64,000 bases of DNA, from NCBI GenBank assembly GCA_037962975.1, contig CM075671.1, positions 43,362,501 to 43,426,500 on the forward strand, read 5' to 3'. Positions 36,480-48,629 of the stretch are shown here, piece by piece; position 1 is the stretch's first letter; the number at the start of each line of letters is the position of its first letter. Position numbers and translations under genes: made by a program. Source of the stretch: Clitoria ternatea. Its lineage: Eukaryota > Streptophyta > Magnoliopsida > Fabales > Fabaceae. Below the pieces are notes generated by a model that made no database searches, was not told the origin of the DNA, and saw nothing but the letters and a program-made list of their open reading frames with translations.

Positions 36480-36805
36480 ATGTGGTTGCGATCACAAAGA
36501 AAAGGCTTACGGGACTAGTATGATGATACTTGAAATATAAAGGGCTTGTGAGTTCCTGTGATATTGAGTCGGTGGTTGCGATCACCTGATGTTTTGAAAT
36601 GAAAGGCCCTACAGGACCATTGAGAATGAATGCCCGTGGTTACGATCACGAGGCGGGAGTACCCCATGCGTGGCGGGAAACCATTATGAATTATTGAACG
36701 TGGTTGCAATCACAAGAAAGAACCTTACGAGGCTACTACAGAGAGTACCCCTTGCGATGCGGGAAACCAATGAGAATGAATAATTATGGTGGTTGCGATC
36801 ACCTG
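36480..36805 (+). repeat. GTGGTTGCGATCAC repeats
   Basis: Five copies (two with one substitution) start near 36482, 36571, 36632, 36701 and 36790. Copies are followed by related text such as GGCTTACGGGACTA / CCTTACGAGGCTA and TACCCC...GCGGGAAACC. It is a diverged minisatellite-like region in the solo LTR. Confidence 0.75.
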
Positions 36806-37913
36806 ATGGAATGAAACCGGATCTGTGCATATGCATCCATAAACACCAGCATGTGCATTAGCTATAGAAGCATGGCATTGAGTGATACCCTATTGAGAAA
36901 GTTATGTGAGGTGTATATGGAATCCTCTTTTGGTCACTAATTATATTTGTGTTATTGATTTGGTGTGGCCTTTATGAAATGACAATAAGTATGATGGAAT
37001 CATAAATGAATGATATAGTTAAATTGATATGTCCTTGATGAAGGATTTGTTATTCATGAATATGTGGATGAACATGTGTGTTCAATGAATTGGGTGATTT
37101 GATTGATCTTAGTGTCATTTGAACTCCATTTTGGGAGAAGGTGTTAACTTGCATTCGTATGTATGTTATCACAAATTATTGAATTTTTCATCATCGAGAA
37201 AGTATACTCACTCTCCATGTGGTATATCTTTTAGCTCTTGCGTTGTAGGGCTTGCTATGGAGAGAAGTGTCTCTTTTTTGGAGGAAGAGTGTGAAGAAGG
37301 TTTATTTTGGGTAACGATGCCTTGGCCGGCATTAATTTTGAGTTAACATGGACATGTAGATGGATTTGTATATTCTTTTGAAATGTGTACATGTCAATCT
37401 TTTATATAGTCATGAATTAACTTGAATGATTTGTGAGAATGATGAATAGATGATGATGAATCATAAACAATGACCCTGTTGAGTTTTCCATTGATGATTT
37501 ATGCATGATGATTGAGTTAAAATTATATGTGTGATGATTGGCTAAGTGTTTGAGATTGAAAATGTTGAAAGTCAAGTGATTTTCATGCATAGTTAGGGAA
37601 CCAAATGGGTCAAAATGAGTTTTAAGTACTAGTGTGTGATTTGTGACCTGTATAAACTGGAATGGGTTGATTATACCAAGAATGGACCCTGAAGTTACCT
37701 CAAAATCCCTTGAAATGAGCTAAACGCATTTATGTGCATATCACCCTCATTTCTTGGAATTTTTAAGCGCGGTCAGCGGCCACATGTCACAAATGGTATA
37801 TTATAACTTGTGTTAAAGATTGGTAGTGTTTTGAAATCATTTGCATATGTTTTGGTAGGTGGGAAGTTCACCCCCTATAAAAATCTGTATAATCTCTACA
37901 TTCTGATAGGGTG

Positions 37914-38345
37914 AAATCGATTAGCTTACTAGCCTAATCGATTACAAGGTTTTTGTTTTGAGAAAATTGATTATCTCAATCGATTACAGTCTCATACGCA
38001 GCAATGTAATCGATTATGCTAGAGGTTGTAATCGATTATGAATTATCCAGAACCAATGTAATCGATTAGGTTCATAGTTGTAATCGATTATGAACCAACC
38101 AGAAGCATGATAATCAACTATGGTCAATATGGTAATCGATTATGGACCCAACAGAAACAAAGTAATCGATTGTTATAAGTCTAGTAATCGATTAGATAAA
38201 AGGTTTGATGCATGGTACCACTTACAGGAGCTTGGTAATTGATTATGCCTTCCTCTATGATCGATTAAGGCTCTGTAATCGATTAACTCCTGCTCTGCAA
38301 TCGATTAGGGCAATTGATTAGCACATGAATTAATCGATTATATCG
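37914..38345. repeat. TAATCGATTA palindrome array
   Basis: About 14 exact ATCGATT(A) cores and four one-base variants in about 430 bp. The ten-base word TAATCGATTA is its own reverse complement. Spacing varies from about 15 to 50 bp, and the words between differ. It lies in the last fifth of the solo LTR, downstream of the CACCCCC box. Palindromes with ATTA arms resemble homeodomain dimer sites, but binding is not shown. Confidence 0.88.
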
Positions 38346-38800
38346 GTCGGAAATTATAATGGTACTACTTGAGTATTTCTTATGCACTCTGATACCTACT
38401 CATATCTTCATATATGCGATAGGTTATTAAAAGGTCTGGGGAAGTCATGTAATATTTTATATCACGTTCTCTCTACTTATAAATGAATTTTAAATCGTGA
38501 AAAATTTACCCCCATTTTATTAGTCAAATCATGGGTGTTTCACTTCCTCATCTTCATCATGCGTGGTGGAAGTTCTCGCCATTGTAACATCCCAGTTTTG
38601 AAACTAAATGCCGAATGAAGAATAAACCATTAAGACTTGATTTCAACTAGAAAATAACTGTTAATTTCATTTAACCAAGTAGATTTAAGCCATTAAAATA
38701 TGAAAATGGTGATGGTCAGGGAATGGGGTGGAGTGCACGTGGCTGCTGAGCACACACTCTCCCATCCCACTCTTCTCTTACTTGTGCGCATGTATATATG

Positions 38801-38809
38801 TATATAAAA
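38801..38809 (+). promoter_or_regulatory. TATA box of solo LTR 2
   Basis: TATATAAAA about 220 bp into the LTR, followed by a pyrimidine-rich leader, in the same layout as the related LTR at 9821. Confidence 0.6.
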
Positions 38810-40339
38810 CGTGAGCCTTTGGTGATGAACACACTCACTACTCCTTCAGACTCCTTCCTCCGTCACTTCATCCTCTACCTTTCTCTCTTCGTCTCCATCC
38901 TCCTTCTTCCTCCATCTTACTCTTCGCTCCTGGAGATCTTGATTTCAGTACTGGAGAACGGACCACACTCCATCCCAGAATCAGGCGCAGGATACGACAA
39001 AGCCAAGGAAGACCGAACAAACCAGGAGAAGGACATCGGACCCAACGACAAGAACGGAAAGGTTTTTGAGATTCTTCTAAAGGTAGGGGGCGCTTGCATG
39101 TCGAATGCATGGTCTAAGAACGGTACCGGATGAACGTACTGCTGAGTGTGGGTGTGTGTGTGCATGTATTCATAATTATTAAAACTGATGCATGATTTAA
39201 GATTCTGATAGTGATTTTCGTGGCGATGGTGTAGCCTGTTAGTGGATGATAATGATGGATGATATGCATGGATCTATTTTCTTGTCACTATGAAAAATAT
39301 GTATGTGCATGCTCTTAATTGGATTGTTCAATGTTGTTAGTCTGATGACCGATTGTAACATGCACTGGTGTGATTGACTGAATGATTACGAGTAGTGTGG
39401 GAAATCCGCTCTTTCTTAATGACTACGGTGAAGGTGTTCGTGGCGCGATGATGTGTAATAATGAATGTGTTAGTTGCATGAGTGAGAGTGGGGCGACCCA
39501 TAGAAGGTCAAGAACCCCAAGGGCAACAACTTCCAGTTACCAACCCTGGCTAGATCCCGATAGTGCTCGTGGTAGCTGTTGGAGCTAGAGAAGAGAGTCT
39601 CGAGACGCCGTGGGGAGGCCGGTGCCACCTGGTAAGAGCTGAGGGACGAGGGGCCAGAAGAAAAGGGGACCGTAACTGAGAGTCTTTACCCGAGTCGGAT
39701 CCGCAAGCATGCATATAGAAATAAGGCCGATTGTGGTGATGTATAAATCTATGTATATATATATGTGTATGATTTGAATGCATGAATGTAGATGTGCGTA
39801 GGAACTCTGAGTGCATGAATATATATATGGATGTGGGATAAACTCTGTGTATTATGTATGTCATGAATATTGTTTGAACTGCATGAACTTGGTTACTTGA
39901 GAAAGGTCGAATGATGGCAGGAGCGTATACTGACGCCGATACCGAGTCTGTGAGTATCATTTTACATGTAAAAGCTCACCCCTGCAGTGGCCATTTTTTA
40001 GTGAATGTCTCTCGAGAGGAGGATCAGAAGCAGAGCTGGAATGCTGGGCGGAGTGCTGATGCATTTGGAAGGCTTAATTAAGGCGTTGTTAGATTAAGCC
40101 CTGACTGGTTCATACCGGATGTTAATGTTTTGGGATGAATAGAACTTTATGGACAAGGAGAAATCCGATCTTGTGTTGTAAATATTGACATACACTCTTA
40201 TGTATATATGGATGTATGGTTTTGTGTGTGTGATGCTATGTGCTGCCTTGTTTCATAATTGTGCTTTAATGGATACGCAGGGACAGTATGATTGAGCAGG
40301 CTATAGCCAAGTCAGAGTGAATTGAGAATTGTCTTAGGA

Positions 40340-41215
40340 AAACTTATGTCGGATACGTTGGGCGGAGTCGTACCCCGCCCGAAGTATGGGGATATTTCGC
40401 CCAAGCGGGAGGACTCGCGCTGGAGCGATGTAGTTGTTAGAATGGAACACCGTTCAATTACCTTTCCTATCCGTTGTGATGCTAACGCAATCCAGACCCC
40501 GGTGTTGACCCCTGATTTGGGCGTGGTGGTTGAGTCTGCCCAGGCGTTGTCATAATTAGTTGAGTTGGGCGGAATAGGTTCAGACTCCTCCTTCTTCCAC
40601 AATCTACTACCGCATATGTACATTGTAACTTCCCATTTTCTGAGCGAAGTGTGAGCGTGAGGATTTATCGAGTGAACCCTTGTCCATATCCGATTGAGAA
40701 ATTCCCTTGTGTTTGTGGGGCGTTGTGCTGACCTCGCTTAGGCGGTGTCATACCTCGCCCAAGTAACTTGGACGGTTCGCCCAAGTGCGTGGAACCATGC
40801 TGAAGCAAGCAGATATCAACGTGAGACTCCGCCTATGTACCTTCCTCCTCCGTTGTTGCATTATTCTGTCTCGCAGGGCGGTGTTGGACATCGCCTGAGT
40901 AAGTGAATGTTGTGATGTAGTCCGTCCAGGTGTTGTTGTGCCTTGCCGAACTGGACGGCGGTGTAACCACTTCCTCTTTTCTTCACAAACTACTCCTGCA
41001 TATGTATTAACATCCTTCCCTTATTTATTTCCTCCTATTGAGTGACCAGCGTTACTCGAAGGAAAGTTTTCCTTGTGGAACTCCCTCCATCCGCTGCTGC
41101 ATTACCATACTCCGCCTGGACGGTGTCAGACCCCGTCCGAGCGAGCAAACGGTGTTGTGTAATCCGCCCACTATTGGTGTGTTACGATAAACCCAATGAG
41201 CCGGTCCCAGTTTTA
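40340..41215. repeat. CGCCCAAGCGGG / CGCTTAGGCGG motif cluster in solo LTR 2
   Basis: Repeated GC-rich words of the form CGCCYRRGCG, for example CGCCCAAGCGGG (about 40400), CTCGCTTAGGCGG (about 40735) and CGCCCAAGTGCG (about 40789). They stand in the same relative place as the cluster at 5318-5512. Confidence 0.7.
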
Positions 41216-41337
41216 GCTTCTCTGTAGGTTGCTATATGCGTGTGAATGCTCTTCATTCTTCCCGTGCCTGCTTTTGTGAAAAATTTTCTCATATTTTTAG
41301 AATTATTAGTCGCAAATAAATAAGGTGTTACAGCCAT

Positions 41338-42342
41338 CACATGTTGCTTCCTTATAGCCATCGGTGCAAGAGATAAGATTGGGAAAGGGGAGAAGGATCA
41401 GAGAAGTATCCTTTGAGGTGAATGTCTTAGTCTTCATATCCATCTTCAAGATGGCCATGACCAGGTAGTTCTCACTCGCTTCATTTTGCTTGCTCTCTCA
41501 GGTTAATCAGAAAGAGTAAAGCTCATTTCCTATCTCTAACACAAAAATCATCGTTTCTTCCATCCTTTGTCATGTACATTATCATTGTTATCCCTTCACT
41601 GTCACTACTGTTTTGTGCTTTTTCATTATTGTCTCGCCATTGGGGTTCGATTCAAGGTAAGTAGACTCAAACATTAACCATATATCAGATGTTTATCTGT
41701 TTTCACCTTAAAACCCTAACCATTGCCTCTTTTCCTCATGATTGCTCGCTCACCATTGTCTATGGGGAAAAGTTTTAATTGTAAGATTGTAGGATGGTTC
41801 AAAGGTGCACAGTGCCATATGGATATGTACAGATGAGTTTCTCTTCCCATCAGTCAAGTGTTTGATATGATTAGAAAGCTTACGAATGAAACAATTCAAC
41901 AATGGGATCCTTTGGTTCTTACACTTGCCTTATCATTTAGTAATGCTCCAACTCTATTTTATTGCATGTGTGCTTTTCTATATAATCTATGCTGGTTTTG
42001 TATAAAGAACGATGTATGTCTAACATGGTTACTTTTATTTTTTGAATATAATTAATTTGCTATATAAACAGATTAACTTTGTTTTGTTGTTGCTTACTTA
42101 TATCTTTTAATCATTATTTTTTCCCTTTGCACTTCTAGTAAATTTATCTTTGTATTACATGATTAGTAGAGCATGTGCCACTAGTCATTAGAAGTTATTT
42201 TATTTTCCCCTTACTACTTAAATGTACTTACATCTTAAAAGTTCTAAATATTCTTTGTATTGCACATAAACCAAAGCTAATTTTTTTTATGCAAAATTGG
42301 TTCATATTTTGCATTAAAGGAAGTGAAGAGTTCACCTAAAAT
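41338..42342. other. No supported gene
   Basis: DNA between the solo LTR target site and the CACTA remnant. Only short frames without motifs; AT-rich. Confidence 0.45.
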
Positions 42343-43499
42343 CACAACTAGAAGAAACTTGTTTTGCAACGATATTTTTTCATAGTTAAAGATAACTTTT
42401 ATGTCGCTAACAATATCTGCGACATAGTTGGCGAAAACCTTTCCGTGTCATTAGAAACTTGGCCTCTAAACTGATTAGTTACAGGTAAATTATAGTCGTT
42501 ACATACTTGTGACGTCTCACATCTGTGGCTAAATATAAAACTCAGATAATTAATTTCCTTTTGGCGATAGTAACATGTCTATCACAATTTGAATTTCAAA
42601 TTTTAGGTTTTCAAAAATAACATGCCAATTTTCATACAGCCAGTTCCATTGCCATGCTGACCCCTAGTAGCAATGCTTTCTGTCATGAACGGTTACCTAA
42701 ACATAGTCGTTGCTATATCTGTCTCTATGCTTGTCAGGTTACTTATAGTTTAGTTCTTAGTTAGCGAAAAATAGTAAGTCGTCAGTAACATGAACTCAGT
42801 CAACATCGTCACTATGTTTGTTGCTAACAACTGGCACATCATCCATTTTTAGCTTTTAGGTAGCAACGGATAGCATATGTCACTAAACTTAGCCTAGTCA
42901 CTTCTATGGCTAAATATGTCATTAAAATTTAGTTATTTATTTATTTATTTTAATTACCATCTTACTTATTGATTTATTATTTAACTCATTATGTTCTACC
43001 TAATTGTAGTTTATTTTTTTTGTAATTTCACACGTTTGATTGAATTAATAAATCTGACAAATGAAATATATAAATAAATTATTCGATAAATAGAATTAAT
43101 CAACATACATATAAAATAAAAGTAAAATAAATACATCAAATAAATTATTCAAATAATGTTAAGAAATTATGAAAAACAATGTAAAAAGGAAAAAACAATC
43201 ATGAGTCATCCTAGGCATGTTGGTGAAGGTCGAACACACGCTGGTCATGCTAAATTTGCTGCTTTTACGGTGGCTACTGAGGGGTTGGCGTGGTTGTGGC
43301 TATGGCTCTTATTGTGTAAAGGTCTGGCAATGGAGACTATCAAAGGGGAACCCAAGACGATGAGCGAGTGTTGAGAGGATGTCATCGTGATCCATATAAG
43401 TAGTCTTTATACTCTGGATCTCCTTAGTCTTCTCAACCAAACCAGTCCTCAGCTTATGGATGACATTGTCCCAAGTTGCCAACTCCTTGTTTAGATCCT

Positions 43500-45040
43500 G
43501 AATGATTTAAACATACTCTAGAGTAGAGTTGGTGTTGGATGGTGATGGTCGGGACAAAAATTTATACATAATTGCCCCAGAATGAAAATACACCCCTTCT
43601 TGTTGATACCTTCAACAACCTTGATAAACAAGGCATTGTCAGAGGCGGCAGACTCCTCACCCCACTAATCTTCCCCCTCCACCTCCATCTCCACAATACT
43701 GGAGGTAGCTTTAGCCTTTTGACACTCAAACTCCTTGCAAATTGAATTTGAAAATATTAGTTAGCCTAAAGTAATCAACTCAATAATTTATTAATAAATT
43801 AATACTTACAGCAATCTGCCTTGCTTGGTCACTGACCCAAACAATGCTCTTGGTCTTCTGCGCTCTTTGCATGTTGTCAAAGCAGTGGGGGTCTTGTTAA
43901 GCTCAACAGCTTACAATGAAAAGAAAAAAAAGAATTATTATTAGTCAAAAAAAGATTTTGTTAAATTACACACAAATATATCAAGTATAGTTATAATGAA
44001 ATTACCAATCTCTCCCTTTGGCACACAATAGAAATTGAGCCATCAATGTACAAAGAGGTCACACCATCATTTGATGTCTGGTTCCTCTCTCTAGTCTCAC
44101 TTTTATCCTTCCACTTCTCATCATCCTATTTTTCTTTCAACTCCTTTAGGACCTCAGGTGGAACCTAATGATCCTTGTACAGGTTGTTTCTGTACTTCTT
44201 CTATATATTCCTAATGTTATCAGATGCTATATTTCAAAGGTGGCCCTCATCCTTTATTGGTGCTTAGGAAATCACTTAAAGTAGGTCTACAAACAATGAA
44301 AAATAATTCTACGTATTCATTTTTTTCAATGGATAGAGCCCACCCTATAAATAAGAGATTTCAAAATTTGTATAACCCTACAAAACAACTAGAAACTCTC
44401 ATTATAATATACAATATAAATCCAACTATCTAATATCAATTATACATTAATCTATTAGTCAACTATCAATTATCTAATTACCAACTATCAAGTCTCAATT
44501 ACAATTTACAAATATTAACTATCAACTATCCAACTGCCAACTATCAATTATCAAGTTTGAATTACAAGTTATAACTATTAACTATTAATTGTCAACTATC
44601 AATTAAAATAAACTTATAGTGAACTCATTCCACCACATGTCTTGTGTGTCCTTGTGCACATCGATCCAACATGTAAAAGGAGCCTCAAACTTATCCATTA
44701 TGATCCTGGTGATCCTTCAGGGGATAAAGGTGTTAAGGGGTCGAAGCTACAGTCAATATAAAAGAAGTTAGCAACGAAATTTTAAAATTATCAACATTAG
44801 TTTGATATGTAAAACTTTAATTAATTAAAACTACCAACTTACTCCAACTTCTCTCTAGGGGTGATTTATATCTTATTAGTGGAATCTGTAGTGCTTGGGG
44901 ATAGGGGTGGACCCACATGAGGGGCATTTGGCTGGGTAACATATGATGGTGTGTAAGGGAAGGGTTTTCGAAGGAATAGGTTGAACAACAACCTGAAAGA
45001 AGAGGCAGTCTAGGGGACAATAGTAGGAGTGGGTGCTTGG
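43500..45040 (-). pseudogene. CACTA plant transposase remnant (Ptta/En/Spm, PF03004-like)
   Basis: On the minus strand the pieces come in family order but with stops and shifts. First is a Pro/Ser/Thr-rich N-terminus (about 45040-44880). Next is ITRIIMDKFEAPFTCW followed by DMWWNEF (about 44720-44640), then RNIYKKYRNNLYKD (about 44210-44170). After that come KWKDKSETRERN with SNDG and YIDGSISI (about 44110-44030), and finally a short KTPTALTTCKERRR-like helix (about 43905). These match the conserved core of En/Spm-type plant transposases, whose partner is the DDE transposase. An intron-like AT-rich gap separates some pieces. Confidence 0.75.
44421..44605. repeat. Degenerate AACTATCAATTATC minisatellite
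   Basis: Repeated words AACTATCAA, CAATTATC and CCAACTATC follow each other irregularly for about 185 bp inside the CACTA remnant, breaking the transposase region. Confidence 0.7.
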
Positions 45041-46941
45041 ATAATGGTAGGTGTAACATCTTGGTTTTTTATTAAGGTTAATTGCGGAATCAAGAATTAT
45101 TAATTGAATAATAATAATAATAATAATGCCAATAATGACCCATGTGCCTTGGTGGCTTAAGAGAGCTTCGGTTCTCTCTCCTTCAATTCCCACACTGATG
45201 GGAGTGGTTTAATGGTGATGTGATGGCTAATGGAATGGCATTAAATGTGATTGGAACGTTGAGTGAGAGGGAGAGTGGACGCTGGCAGTGGAGATAAGGA
45301 CTTGGGTTTCTCATCTCCACTCACTCTTTACTCATTCTCTCTTTGGTATATGGAGAACCATTATCCTTTTCTCTCTGGCGTTTGCGGCTTCTTCTTCTTC
45401 CTTCGCTGTTCGTCTCCTTCGTCTTCTTCATCTTCTTCTTCCACTCAACACTGTGTGGAGTCCGAGTGGGAAGTGAAATGTGAAGAGGGACAGCGTGGTG
45501 GCTGAGAGAGATCTATTGGTACTATGTGTTTAATGGCAGAGATCTTTCCCCTGTTCTTCCAAATAGAATTGGAGTTCTCCACTGGGTTGCGTGAGGACAG
45601 CTTGTGCCTGGGAAGTTTGGAACTTCCCTTTGTGTTGCGTATAGAACCTGGGGTGGCCTGGAGGAGAGCTTTCGTAGGACCGAGTGGCTCGGTGCTCCTC
45701 CAAAACTGGGTGTTGTAAGTTCATAGAGCTTCTGGATCTTCATTCCAGGCAGGGGGTACCTTACATCTCAAATGCATGGTTTATGGATGGGTTCCGGGTG
45801 GTTTGCTTTAATGTGTTGTGTCATGTTTGAAGTATATTGATTGATATATTTTAGTTGAGGATTGGTGCATGAAACACCCGGTTTTGCGATCATTATGGTC
45901 TATGTGATGTTGTTATGATTCTGCCCATGAGATGTATGAGGATAAAGTATGAGTATGCTGAGTGCATGTTTGGAAATGCTAGCCTTTAATGAAATGCCGA
46001 GTGAGTGCATATGCTGTGAACTAGTGTGATTTCTGAATGCATGTAGTGTGTAAATACAGTGCTAGTTCTGTTTATGATCCTGTGTGGATATATGTGATGC
46101 TTATGGCCTTTAATGAGAAAGCCGAGTGCATGAGTTGTGGTATTGATTCCTGTGTGCGATTTGGTGTGTGAAAGCATGTATTGCTTGTTGAAAATGTTAA
46201 TGCCGAGTGAGTCTCATGAATTAGCATATGATGCTTGCTGTAAATGATATTCCGAGTGAATGGCATTATGGTTGCCGAGTGCATGAGATACGGGTCGGTT
46301 ATGTTAATTCCCGTTTGAGATTTTATATGGAAAAGCATGAAATTGTCGAGTGCATGTGATTGCCGTGTGCATGTGTTATGATATTGCATTGGATGCATGT
46401 GATTGATATTAAATGCCGAGTGCATGGGCGTTGGACGCCTGATGAATAGGACCGTATGCATCTGATTCGTCACTAGAAATGCTTGGAGCATATAGCGTTG
46501 GACGCCTAATACCGATCGGCAATCAGATGAAACATGTGAGAATATGATTAAGTCCTTGAGCAGGGCTCAGGCAGACTCCTTGAGCAAGGCTCAGAGTTAA
46601 GCATTATTGATGGTGCTTAGAATAGAGTTGGGGTGAAATCCGATTAGATGAATATATTTTATTATTGAGGATGTTGAGCTTTATAGCTGAGTGAAATGGG
46701 TGAATTTCGATTGGAGGATGTTGTGTGATAGTTTATATTAAATGGCAGTGTGTTATGATTGATTGAATTGTGCATTTGTTTAATTGAGGATTCGAAGATT
46801 AATCTGAGTCAATAACTGTCATTTAATATGTAAAGCTCACCCCTACACCATTTTTTAGTATGTGTAGGTCGGTCTGGAAATGAAGAGAAGGTCTCATGTC
46901 CGAGTGATGTGCAGTCAGACTGTTGAGTGCATGTAATGTAT

Positions 46942-46945
<4 letters not shown>

Positions 46946-46976
<31 letters not shown>
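46946..46976. repeat. (TA)n microsatellite
   Basis: Thirty-one bases of alternating T and A within the LTR. A shorter run lies near 47170. Confidence 0.9.
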
Positions 46977-46979
<3 letters not shown>

Positions 46980-47269
46980 GTTTTGGCAGTTGTAGCCTTG
47001 GCCGGCTCATAAGAATGTTGTATAAAGAATACAAATCTATATGTATAGGAATCCGAGTGCATGTTCATATATATATGTGGTTTACATTGATATCATGTAC
47101 TTGTATCGGATAATAAGTATTGGTGAATGAATAATGTTAAGATGATACGTATTCCGAGTGTATGGCTATATATATATATATGGATATTTTGACAACATGT
47201 ATTGGTATCGGCTGAGTGTTGAATGTATAAAATAATGTTAAGTTAATGATTCCGAGTAAGGCTATAGTG

Positions 47270-47988
47270 ATTGGCCTTCTTTTTCGAGTGGAGAAGACTT
47301 AAAAGGTTTCTGAAAGGAATCCCTTTTGATGAACCTACCCTTGTGGGATTTGATAGGAGAATTCCCTGAGTAATTATAGGTCTAAATACTACCGAGTGAA
47401 AAATATAAGTAAACCCCGAGTGGGAAAGGGATTGAATATTCCCGAGTAGAAAATCTGAGTGAACCTCTTCCGAGGGAAGAGTTGTTATAATGGTTGAGAT
47501 TGGGATATATTCTAAGTGTGTGATACATGTATAATCCGAGTGAATGAGATTCTATATCCCAACTGGATGAGACTTAGAGCAAGTCTGAGTGGGACTTAAC
47601 TTAATGGTTTTCCCTGAGTGATTAAGATGATATATGCCGAGTGAATCTGGCTAGAATATTCCGAGTGATGAATGATTGTGGAGACCCCTTCTGAGTGAAG
47701 GAAGGTCTATGTGTACTCCGAGTGAGAGAAATGATGATACACCGAGTGGTGAAGGTGAAATACATTCTGATTGTATTGAGGTTGAAATACCCCGAGTGGT
47801 GTTTGATTGGAAGATATCCTGAGTGAGGAAGGTTTATGGATTCCGAGTGGGATAACCCTCATTTACTGAGTGGATTGTATATGAGACCCTTGAGGATAGA
47901 AAATAAATGACTAAGTATGATATGATGGGTTGTTCCCGAGTGAATGGAACTTTGGATCCCGAGTGATCGAATACCGAGTGTGGCTTCT
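47270..47988 (+). repeat. Dense CCGAGTG words
   Basis: About 20 CCGAGTG or one-base variants in 720 bp, mostly followed by A or G, at irregular 20-60-bp spacing. The texture is the same as the interior of the outer element (5692-9806). Confidence 0.8.
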
Positions 47989-48621
47989 TGATAAATCAAT
48001 TTTAATACACTTCTTATAGTTTTACACTTGGGGTTTATTATATAATTATTATGTTTAATAATAGTATTTTAATTAAGTTTTATGTTGTTTAGTTAAATTG
48101 AAGTATTATGTATATATGTTTCAATTTTCGTTTTTTGTATGTATCTTGAGTATCTTGCCTTATTTTGGCCATAACTTGGGCTTTTGTGATCCAAATGGGC
48201 TAATCTTGGAGCCCATGGAAAGCTAAGACAGAGGGCTACATCATGATGATCAAATTTGGTTATTTAGCATCTGAAAAAAATAAATAAATGGAGCTTGAAT
48301 CAATCAGCCCTCATGTGTCCCACCAGCATTGACATAGTTCACCAAAATACACATATCTGGAGCTCTAGATGTCTAAATGACCTGATTCTTGCGCAAAATT
48401 CTCAATAAGACAGAGATCTACAACTTTCATGTTGAAGGTTTTTCAAACTTCGGCCATCTAGAAGGTCATATTGGACTCGCAAGTTGGAGAAGATAAAGAG
48501 GAGAATGAATTTCAACACCTACCATTATCTTCTTTTGAATTATTGTAATTTCAAGCCCACCAATGTTGAAAAAATGCATTAATAATCAGAAAATGAATGT
48601 ATAGTATCATCATATCTTGCC

Positions 48622-48629
48622 TATAAATA
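48622..48629 (+). promoter_or_regulatory. TATA box of the Athila LTR
   Basis: TATAAATA, about 270 bp before the CACTA insertion. A transcript starting some 30 bp downstream would read into the CACTA element in the antisense direction relative to its captured gene pieces. Confidence 0.7.

Larger units (their letters stand above)
34820..38542 (+). mobile_element. Solo LTR 1 (3723 bp) with CTTCC target duplication
   Basis: Starts TGTAACATCCCAA and ends GGGTGTTTCA. The five bases CTTCC stand at 34815-34819 and again at 38543-38547. No internal region is present, so LTR-LTR recombination has removed the body. It shares end sequences and the TTCACCCCCTATA box (near 37865) with the other chromovirus-like LTRs, but is longer and contains two unusual repeats described separately. 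No gene inside. Confidence 0.9.
38583..41332 (+). mobile_element. Solo LTR 2 (2750 bp) with GCCAT target duplication
   Basis: Starts TGTAACATCCCAG and ends AAGGTGTTACA. GCCAT stands at 38578-38582 and at 41333-41337. Length and order of blocks match the LTR at 9821-12575, and the block at about 39490-39715 is plainly conserved (CTGGCTAGATCCCGATAGTG, CCACCTGGTAAGAGCTG). It is therefore a diverged solo member of the same family. Cysteine-free short frames in the leader (38798-39133) are not conserved between copies and are not taken as genes. Confidence 0.92.
42343..45051 (-). mobile_element. Decayed CACTA (En/Spm) transposon, right end removed by an LTR
   Basis: The left end, CACAACTAGAAGAAAC at 42343, resembles a mutated CACTACTAGAAAAA terminus. 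From 42390 to 42930 there are many short subterminal repeats around GTCGCTAAC / GTTGCTAAC in both orientations. The minus-strand transposase remnant starts beyond 45000 and reads toward this end. A TGTAAC LTR begins at 45052 inside the proline-rich N-terminal part, so the other terminus is not next to it. Confidence 0.68.
45052..47988 (+). repeat. Chromovirus-like LTR (third family member), right end cut by the plus-strand Athila element
   Basis: Starts TGTAACATCTTGG. It has a pyrimidine-rich leader near 45305-45445, the AAAGCTCACCCCTACACC box near 46839 and the GTAGCCTTGGCCGGCTC box near 46993, in the same order as the LTR at 9821. From about 45960 to the end CCGAGTG words are very dense. 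It stops at 47988, where another LTR starts with TGATAAATC. No GTTACA end and no priming site were found, so its 3' end is missing or the CCGAGTG-rich end may already be interior. No gene. Confidence 0.7.

Noticed and set aside
37914..38345. CRISPR-like array
   Set aside because: Repeat core is only 10 bp, palindromic, with uneven spacers, in a plant LTR.
45263..45743. Overlapping small ORFs in both strands
   Set aside because: Located in the LTR leader with CTT/TTC runs; no conserved protein and not shared with related LTRs.
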